Below are positions 56,441 through 64,000 of a stretch of DNA of 64,000 nt, piece by piece; the first letter of the stretch is position 1, and each line of letters starts with the position of its first letter. Source of the DNA: Eutypella sp. D-1 (taxonomy: Eukaryota > Ascomycota > Sordariomycetes > Xylariales > Diatrypaceae). The translations under genes were made by a program, and so were the position numbers. The notes below the pieces were generated by a model. The model made no database searches. It was not told the origin of the DNA and worked only from the letters and a program-made list of their open reading frames with translations. The stretch spans positions 88,782 to 152,781 of the forward strand of contig JAJTTP010000036.1 in NCBI GenBank assembly GCA_023313575.1, written 5' to 3'.

Positions 56441-57404
56441 TAGAAGATCGCCTTCTCTTTTTATGCCAATCTAAGATTCTCCCACATACTATCTTCGATC
56501 TATAGACATGACAAATTCACTGACTTGTGACGTATATCCACCATCGCAGCGTCAGTCTGGTGAATAGAGCCCTGCCAGCCATTCTATCCATCCAATGCGC
56601 AGTCCGTACCCATTGCAGAACGACTCGATATCTAGCCACTTACCGGCGCCAAAGGCCGGCGGCGGCAATAGCGTATGGTCTTCTTGTGGTATATCCGCCG
56701 TCACAAAGGGCAGACTCAGGAAGATTGCAGCTCTTGATCTCTTTAGGCGACAGATCCAAGGATTTGTTAGAAGTCTAATATTTCTTTCTTTAAGTCGTGT
56801 TCGGCTTGGTGATGTCGCCAGATAATCTTCCTTCCGTAACAAGTCCTGGCGTTGTTGATGTCCGCCCACGCTCTGTAGTGCGCGGGGATGATCCGCTGCG
56901 GGGGATTCGTCGATCAAGAACTTGAGCTAGGCTTGGCGAAGACGTGTGAGAAGCTTTGATGGCCAAAGTACCGAGATGCTTTCGGCTCTCGTCGTCCATA
57001 GAAAACTCCTGAAGAGTTCGAGGTACTCTTTTTGGATGGCAGGTTGGCAGGATGGGCGACCGGACAAGTAACTGATAGGGGTGGGGCATAGCCCGCGTAG
57101 TGAAACCGATACAGACCCAATAGTGATTCTCCAAAACGGGGTATAGGGTGACAGGGGGGCCTCAAGAGCGCTTCACTCTACTCCGTAATTGCTTATAGAC
57201 TTCCAAGGAGGTCCCAGTCAGACTTGAAGCTTTTCTACATTCGTATATAAAACTGAAGATCCCGTTGAAACAGAGGCCTCCCATCCCATACAGATGGTGA
57301 CTGGCAACCCCTCTTCACCTGTGCATTCAATACACCATCCCAAACCTATCGGGAGATTCAACGTGGTGGTTCGATTCCTGAACTTGCATCTATGCTCCCC
57401 GCTA
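56441..57404. other. Region without a convincing gene
   Basis: Overlapping minus-strand frames (56552-56917, 56790-57134, 56914-57165) are open but carry no motif I recognise. They might be a decayed gene. Confidence 0.4.
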
Positions 57405-58527
57405 TCAACGTGCTTTGCGTTTTCTGCGATTCTTCGCCGCGGCCCCTTTCTTGTTTTTCTTTCCCTCTTTCTTCCCCCCGTTCTTTCCCCCTTTCTTTCC
57501 AGGCCTTGCTCCAACCTCATCGCTCTTTGTTTCCGGCTCCTTGACACTGTCGTGTTGGTCTGTATTCTCTTTGTTCTGCCTTTCGTTCCTCTTTCTCTCT
57601 GCCGCCTCCCAGTCGTACTCCTCGGGGCGATAGGGGTAATTGTCGTCGCTGACATTGGTATCCCCAGTACGGGTCTTTTCCTTATACTCAGAGTTCGCCA
57701 GCATCCTCACCCAGATTTTATCCTTCTGACGTGGGTGATTCTTGTTCCACCAGTCAACGAGCTGGTCGATCTCGAGCCCGTCCCATATTAGTCTTTCTTC
57801 AGGGGGCATTTTCTCCTCCATAATTTCGCGCGTCATGTAAGGGTGGGGCATAGTTAAGGCGGAGCTGAAGTCTATCAATCGGCCATCTCTCCAGTTCCCC
57901 CGGTGGCAGTCTCTTACCCATATGCCGGCCTGGTGAATCTTCCGTAAGTTGCGGATCATCTTTGGTATGGTGATATTATTGACAGTACGCTCAATTCCGT
58001 GATCTGAAGGATTCTGGCCTAGTGGGACATTCTTCGTAATGGTCATTTTCTCCACCTCCTTGACTATGCCCCAGAGAGGCGCATCAGCAATGTGATTCGG
58101 TCTGATCTCGCAGAGCCATGTTTCGCCCAATTCAGCCAGCTGTTCCTCGTGTTTCTTGTCCAGTTTAATGTAGCCGTAGCATTTGGTGGCGAGATGTTCA
58201 AGTTGTAATTCCTTAAGTCGTCCATATGCTCGGCATTCACGATAAAATGGCAGGTTGTGATATAGGGCTTCTTGTGGAGACGATTTCACCCCGAACCAAT
58301 GTGTCGTGTCAAATTCTGTAGCCCGTGGAAACTACACCAATAACGTCAATCAACATCTGGTATCTGGGAGGATTATATCTTACAATTTTTATCGCGAACT
58401 CGCAACCATTAATGACCACACAGTGAACAATGCCATGTATACCTTCTCCAAATCGGCCTATAAACTCTACATCATTGAGTTTGCCGGGAAAGGGGTGTAA
58501 TTTCGGTCCTGGTATTGGTGGTTGCAT
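57405..58527 (-). CDS. FTA2-like protein-kinase-fold protein (copy 2)
   Basis: Two exons, complement(57405-58331, 58384-58527), give 356 residues; the intron is 52 bp and interrupts the same point as in copy 1, just after the lysine strand. The glycine-rich loop is RFGEGIHGIVHCVV, then FAIKI with the lysine at about residue 47. Family hallmark YRECRAYGRLKELQLEHLAT follows. The catalytic loop reads GIWVRDCHRGNWRDGRLIDF: here aspartate and asparagine (RD....N) and a DFS in place of DFG are present, so copy 2 is closer to an active kinase than copy 1. The last 40 residues are a lysine-rich tail (GKKGGKNGGKKEGKKNKKG), suggesting nuclear or nucleic-acid association. Start at 58527, MQPPIPGPKLHP. 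Confidence 0.82.
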
Positions 58528-58917
58528 TGTGATAGTATGATAAAACCGCTGTTCCTACGAAATGGAAAGTTGCGAGGAAATATGAAAATGCGAGGCCTTG
58601 CGAAACATCTACAAGCAGCCTTTTTGTCATTAAGTCCACATAGCACAATGGCGAACAATCAAAGGTAATTGACAAGCCACTGACCCTATACGTAGAACAA
58701 AGGAATCGGTGGCAATAGAGCGTTTTCGGGAATTCATTGGTTGCCAGTACTTATTAGCTACTTTTGGACACAAAATACGTATTCCCTTTCAGGAAGGATT
58801 TGACTCAGGTGTCATTTTGATTTCAAGATGTGCAAGATTTATTGACCCATATACCTACCTTGACTATAAAGCTGCCAAACGACATCCCAGATGACATTAA
58901 CTCACATTTTCCAAATT

Positions 58918-60048
58918 TTACTCGGGGGCCAGACCCAACTTCCTTCGCGACCGGCGTTTCTTGAGGGTTGGCCGTTCTGGCTGTTCTGACAACACAGCGG
59001 GCAGTCCTTCTTCTGGTACAACCTGAGCGCCCGCGGGAATCTGGCTTGGATCCATGAGAACCCGTCCAGAACGGACATTAGTATATACGCATGACTCACC
59101 GTCTTTCTGGTAGGTCCAGACATTCAAGGGTACAATGTCGCGTTGAAGCGCCAGGTTCCTGTGATCGTCATGCAAAGCGTACATCCCTAGAGCCCAGAGT
59201 CCATAGTTAGGCGTTAACTCAGAGCTGGAATCATGCATAGGAATTACCTTGTATTGACAACTCATTTGCACTTCGCCGTTCTCGACAGATATCTTGGAGA
59301 ATTCTATGGCGAAGAACTCCTTGGACGTAATGATCGCGCCGTATCTGGTACCAGCATAATATGCGTAAGCCGCTACCTGGCGGAGGGGCCAGCAATGGAC
59401 TCTTCGTGTCTTACCAGACAAGCGGAGGTTTTGCAGAATAGCCGAGTTGAAGACTGTACTTTTTTTCGTCTCTCCCACAACGAGAATTCGAGATTTCACA
59501 TCAGCAAATCTCACGGCCCAGTCCCTTTTTAGATCCTTGCAGTCCATCTTTAGATCCTTGTCAGTCCATTTGACGTAGTGTTGTGCCCAGTCGAGAATGA
59601 CGCTATCTGGCTCAGTGGTATTCAATCGATGCTGAACACCCCCTGCTGTTTGCAACAAACAGTTCGTTATAATTTCCTCGTGCCATTTGCGACCAATCTT
59701 CTCGAAGTCCTCTTCCGAAACAATGGTCCTATGGTGCCGGAGTCGGCTTTCCGCTGATAGGATATGCATCTGAAGGTGCCAGAGTATTTCCTCATCAAAG
59801 GTCTGATTGTAGAATTCACACCATGCAGCTTCGAGTACGGGTGCCGTGAACTCATCCCAGTCCTCCACGTCATTAATGTTAATACTGGGCCAAAGGCGGT
59901 TGGATGAGGTATCGTTAGCTCCGCCTTCCTCCTCCAAATATAACAATGGGTTTAAAAGATCCAGAATCTCCTTTACCGTAAGACTGCGAGCGTCGGAAGA
60001 CAAGTTGATTGGGGACATCCTTCTCTTACCAGAGAGAAGTACTACCAA
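58918..60048 (-). CDS. Hypothetical protein with a PD-(D/E)XK nuclease-like core
   Basis: Intronless, 376 residues; an alternative start is the methionine at 60018. In the middle, FADVKSRILVVGETKK supplies D183, E193 and K195 in the D-x(9)-E-x-K spacing of PD-(D/E)XK nucleases. The following block LRQVAAYAYYAGTRYGAIIT resembles the helix that often follows the motif in fungal members. N- and C-terminal parts are not recognised; the C-terminus is basic (LKKRRSRRKLGLAPE). A short in-frame duplication (KDLKMD/KDLKRD, near 59530-59566) looks like recent slippage. It lies 391 bp from the kinase-fold gene in the same orientation. The nuclease assignment rests on one motif and spacing, so function remains open. 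Confidence 0.6.
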   Translation of the reverse strand: MVVLLSGKRRMSPINLSSDARSLTVKEILDLLNPLLYLEEEGGANDTSSNRLWPSININDVEDWDEFTAPVLEAAWCEFYNQTFDEEILWHLQMHILSAESRLRHHRTIVSEEDFEKIGRKWHEEIITNCLLQTAGGVQHRLNTTEPDSVILDWAQHYVKWTDKDLKMDCKDLKRDWAVRFADVKSRILVVGETKKSTVFNSAILQNLRLSGKTRRVHCWPLRQVAAYAYYAGTRYGAIITSKEFFAIEFSKISVENGEVQMSCQYKVIPMHDSSSELTPNYGLWALGMYALHDDHRNLALQRDIVPLNVWTYQKDGESCVYTNVRSGRVLMDPSQIPAGAQVVPEEGLPAVLSEQPERPTLKKRRSRRKLGLAPE

Positions 60049-61978
60049 AATAGGCGACCTGGACTATCTGGTTCTTCGGTGGCGACTGATTCTGTGAATG
60101 TTTGTTGTGAGCTGTCTTGCTGGTTGATTCTGAGCTATAGAGCACTACGAGACGGTGGACAGTGGCTAATATATATGGCTGTTTCTACGATCACGATACA
60201 TCGTATAGATGAAAGATTAGACACTATCGGAGACTTCATTTCAACAAGGATCATAAAGCGTTTGTTTATACTGACATCGTAAGATCGATCTAGGCCCGGC
60301 CATTTCTGCAGCCTTTGTATAGATATAGTGTGATTTGCTTCTATCAACTGAGAAACTCTCATAGACTCCATCAATACATTGTCTCCTTGTCTCGTACATT
60401 CTTTCATGCGTGCATCAAAGACAGCCTTGGCGATAAGTATAATTTGGAGACTATCAGGGAATGTTTCTAGAATTTGCCTATAGTTAGATGTTCGAGGTCG
60501 GAAATGCTGTATTTTCGAGCGTTGTGGCATTCTTCCTGTGCACAGAACTCATTCGCGTACCAGCAGGCTTTGTTCCTGCTACAATATACCAAAGGGTAGG
60601 GATTATGTCCCCAGCTTGAGAGAGGACGGCACACATACCAACAAGCCATGGAAAATATTTCATACAATACCCTAAGCCACAAGGTTAGTAATTTTGCTCA
60701 CAGCCCCTTACGGGGCTCGACCCACTCTATTAGCTACAGACATAGTTACTCTGACCCACTAAAGGGGCTTGCCTGAACGATAGCGATTCTACTTGTCTCC
60801 AGCTGCATTCGAAAGCCATTGCTACCGGTCTAACTACCAAAACTGTCAGTGAACTGGCTATTTCAAATAAAAGATAACTAGATTGCTAACAAGTTGACGT
60901 GCTAGTGCCTGCAGGAATGTGTTGTTTCTGAACCAGCCGGGTGTACTCTGAGAGGGCGGTCGAGTTTTTGACACGGCATTGGTTTAATCGAATTTCCTGT
61001 ATTGAATAAAGGAGCACCTTGGCTAAGTCTGTTTTCGACGCAATGGTAGAAACACGTAACATTGAGAGCAATTACTACCATTAGTTTCCGGCCGACTATT
61101 GCTGTACCATCAAGCCATTAGGCCGTGATGATTATAGGCCTGGACATAAGGTTATTAATGAAGCTATCGATACCGAAGTCGCCATTAAAGGGTTTTCGGC
61201 ATCTATGACCATACTGATGGTCTATAAAGGTCTCTACAATGCCCCTCATCTAGAATAAACTTGGTCAATTGCCTTGATCTAGGGCCCGGGGTTGAGTAAT
61301 TAGTAGCTAAGAGGATTGGGGACAACTATGTTAAATCATAATTGATAGTGTGCTTCCAATGCGAAGACACTGTCTGGTATCCTCCTAGGTTCTTTATGAT
61401 CTAATTGGCTAGTCTGATTTCAAAAGAAGCGTAAGCAGCCGCGCATAATAAGTATAAGTGGCCGAGGTCTACGATATGTCTATAACCTGTAGACACGACA
61501 TTAGGCACCGCGCCATTTATACCGATTTTCGCGGAGTGGTGTTTTCGGGTATATGGGGTGGGGTAACGTATTAGCGCTGATACCTGATCAGCGGTACTTT
61601 CAACAAGCTGAGAAACAATCCAAGACATAGAACTGGGTGAATAAGACATGAAGTCATTGGCGGTATAACTAGTGTAATTATAACGTGCACAGCGAGTCTT
61701 TCTTCGACGGTAAAAGTACCTGAGTACGTAATTCACCTGCGCTACGAGGCGTTGTGATCTGCGTTTTATAGACGTCATGCGGCAGGGATACCGCCTAGTT
61801 TCGTACTTTTTCTACTCTGGTATAAGTTGGGTTGCATTGCTAAATGTCAAGGTGAGACTTTGCGAGGCGCCCAGACTAGCGAAGCTGTTGATGTGTTGTA
61901 TATAATGAGGAGACAACATGTAATTATTGAACAATTTCAAACGTCCCCAGACCAAGCAACGATTTCATTTATTACACC
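60049..61978. other. Region without a convincing gene
   Basis: A minus-strand frame at 60135-60530 (131 codons, MPQRSKIQHFRPRTSNY onward) could be coding but has no known relatives that I recognise. Elsewhere only short frames are present. Confidence 0.4.
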
Positions 61979-62391
61979 ATGGGATTTTCTCGATTTGTAT
62001 TTGCATCAAGCCTTCTTCTGCTCTCGGCTCGGCACGGGAATTCGGAGTCTATGCGTCACACAGTTGAGTCAGCCACATATGGCTCGATCCCGCAAGGATG
62101 CTCCGAATTGGCATCGTTGTTGCCATCGAAGGTCTTCTTCCCCCGTGACACCGTATATGACTATGAAGTCGAGAATTTTTGGTCCAATACCGAAATCCTC
62201 AAGCCAGCATGCATCGCCCGTCCGACGTCACCCGAGGATGTCTCTATAGTAATCCAAACCAGCCGGTCTTCCGAAACTGAATTTGCTGTCCGAGCTGGTG
62301 GGCACATGCCGGTGCGAGGAGCGAATAGCGTTGACGATGGCATATTGGTAGTCATGTCCAATCTAACCAAGATGGAAATCGCCTCTGTTGG
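61979..62391 (+). pseudogene. FAD-linked oxidase (BBE-like), truncated by a transposon
   Basis: Begins MGFSRFVFASSLLLLSARHG, a secretion signal. It continues into the FAD-binding PCMH-type domain: CIARPTSPEDVSIVIQTSRS and EFAVRAGGHMPVRGANSVDD, where the histidine region is that used for covalent flavin attachment in many relatives. Recognisable sequence ends at about MEIASVG (62391). A full-length member has about 450-550 residues, so two thirds are missing. The break coincides with the start of an LTR-like sequence. A GTAGGT splice-like site at the break is an alternative reading, but no continuation is visible in the AT-rich DNA that follows. Confidence 0.75.
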
Positions 62392-64000
62392 TAGGTACGT
62401 ACGTAAAGGAAAGAGATAATAACAGAATGAAAGGTGGTAAAACTGGTGTTATATTCTGGTTTAAGGTTTATTTTTTATCTGGAAGGGATACGGGCGAAGC
62501 CCGTATCTTTATATAAACGGGAGATAGGTACATAAGTATTTTTTATTAATATATGGGTCCATACTAATAACTATTAATAATTAATATTTATTTTAGTTTT
62601 TTTTATAATTAATTAATTACGAAATGCTATTAAAAAAAATAAAAATAAATAAATAAATAATTAAGTAATAAACGTTAATATTATTACTTCCGTTTTATTT
62701 AACCTTTTAATTTTAAAATAATCTGGTTATTTTCGATAAATATTTTTATAACCTTATTAAAAATGGCTTTTATTATAATATCGGTAAAATTATAAATGTT
62801 ATGGATTTATCGAATATTGTTAATTTCTTTATTTTTATAAGATTATCGTAATATTATTAAATCGATTATTAATTTTTTTATTAATATTATTTATTTACAT
62901 TAAGCATTAATATAAAAAAAAGGAATTAATACATAAAATTAATAAGGCCCGGGAAAACGATAAACGTGTTAAAATAATATTAAACGTATAATATAAAATA
63001 TATTTTACGTTAAAACCTTAAATTATACCGTATATCTTATTAGTTAAAATATTACGGGTAATACGTTTATATTTAATAAATAACTAATAAATAATATTAT
63101 TTTTAATATTTAATTTATTATTATAATCTTTTAACTCCTTATTATTTAAAATAATAAAATATCCGATTTATAAGCTTATATCTTTATTATTAATAAATAA
63201 CCTGTTAACAAATATATATAGCTTTAGTTTTATAAAATTTAATTCGATATAATTAAATTTACGGTTTTTATTATTTATTTATTACTTAATTTTAACGTTT
63301 AATATTTTAATTTTTTTAAAGCCGGGTTTAATATATTATGTTATTATGGAATAATCGAAAACAGCTTTTAATTAATAAATAAAAACGATATAAGCTCCGC
63401 ATGCTTATTATTCGATATATTTTTTTATTAATTTTAAAAAGGATATTTTTATATTTAAAAGTTTTAATTTTTCGGCTTATCCTTTTTATATAGTAATTAT
63501 TTTATATTTATATATAATAATTCGTAAACCGTTAAAATTTTCGGTCGATCCGTTTTTTAATATTTTTTATAAACGTATTTTAATTTTTACCTTAGTAAAT
63601 GCTTTATTTTTTAAAATTAAAAAATCCGTAATACCGATATTAAATATGTTATTTATTTAAAATCCTATAATCCCGAATAATTTTAAATCCGATATTAATA
63701 AATTAGGGTTAAAAGTTAATAATTTTATATATAATTTTTATTAATAATATTATAAATAGGTTTTAAATTAATAAATACCTAATTTTATAAATCCGTATAA
63801 TGGTTTAATAATATATAATAACATCTTTTTAAAGTATTTATTTTTTAATTCGGCAGGCAGTTATATAAAAATGGTCCGTTATATTAATATTTTAAATTAA
63901 ATATAAGTTATAATAATATTTTATATTATAATTTTTATTCCTTTAAGCCGTAAAATAAAGGTTATCGTTAAAATAAAGCGTTAACTGGTTTATTAAATAA
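62386..64000. mobile_element. RIP-degraded LTR retrotransposon, left end (runs off the window)
   Basis: A TGTTGG start at 62386 is followed by an LTR-like stretch of about 190 bp. It includes the hairpin GATACGGGCGAAGCCCGTATC (about 62487-62507), then increasingly AT-rich sequence. From about 62520 onward CA and TG are rare and no frame is open, as in the large island. The right LTR, if any, lies outside the window, so class and boundaries are tentative. Confidence 0.55.

Noticed and set aside
56552..57165. Overlapping minus-strand frames near the LINE relic
   Set aside because: No recognisable domain and the frames overlap each other; not reported as a gene.
60135..60530. 131-codon minus-strand frame
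   Set aside because: Single frame without known motifs in a gene-poor region; could be real but cannot be supported.

Overview
The window is filamentous ascomycete (Pezizomycotina) nuclear DNA. Most genes carry short introns of about 50-90 bp with GT...AG ends. Long AT-rich tracts have lost most CpA/TpG but kept CpG, the signature of repeat-induced point mutation (RIP). The gene families are typical of filamentous fungi: NACHT-type STAND proteins, GMC oxidoreductases, a reducing polyketide synthase, FTA2-like kinases, Gon7 and Vps39.

Layout. 1-3263: 3' part of a STAND/NLR-like gene ending in C2H2 zinc fingers. 3381-13464: a tight run of seven metabolic genes: two 3-hydroxyisobutyrate-dehydrogenase-like enzymes, two carboxymuconolactone-decarboxylase-family proteins, an anion:cation symporter of the MFS, a metallo-beta-lactamase-fold hydrolase and a zinc alcohol dehydrogenase. 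This looks like a catabolic or detoxification cluster for a lactone-, lactam- or aromatic-derived acid. 14208-15511: an FTA2-like kinase-fold gene. About 15745-32970: a 17 kb RIP-degraded island without open frames. It holds a complete LTR retrotransposon (25163-32015, Ty3/Gypsy type, minus strand, 5-bp target duplication) and a much better preserved solo LTR (18268-18682, its own target duplication). 33873-34886: an inverted pair of related broken genes for a small membrane protein.

35805-47000 is a conserved block: a glycosyltransferase, GON7 (KEOPS complex), VPS39 (HOPS complex), an intron-containing tRNA-Leu(CAA) and an SPX-domain phosphate transporter. About 47000-50466 has no convincing gene apart from a possible relic. 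50467-52605 is the ER-KR-ACP tail of a reducing polyketide synthase, cut off upstream and interrupted by an in-frame stop. It is followed by an intact alcohol-oxidase-like GMC gene (53585-55589), a LINE RNase H relic, a second FTA2-like kinase (57405-58527) and a PD-(D/E)XK-like protein (58918-60048). The right end holds the first third of an FAD-linked oxidase that stops where a second RIP-degraded LTR element begins (about 62386-64000).

The window alternates between conserved cell-biology genes and accessory DNA (NLR, metabolic cluster, broken PKS, degraded transposons). Gene structures were assembled by hand from reading frames and splice sites. Start codons and splice junctions are inferences unless stated otherwise.
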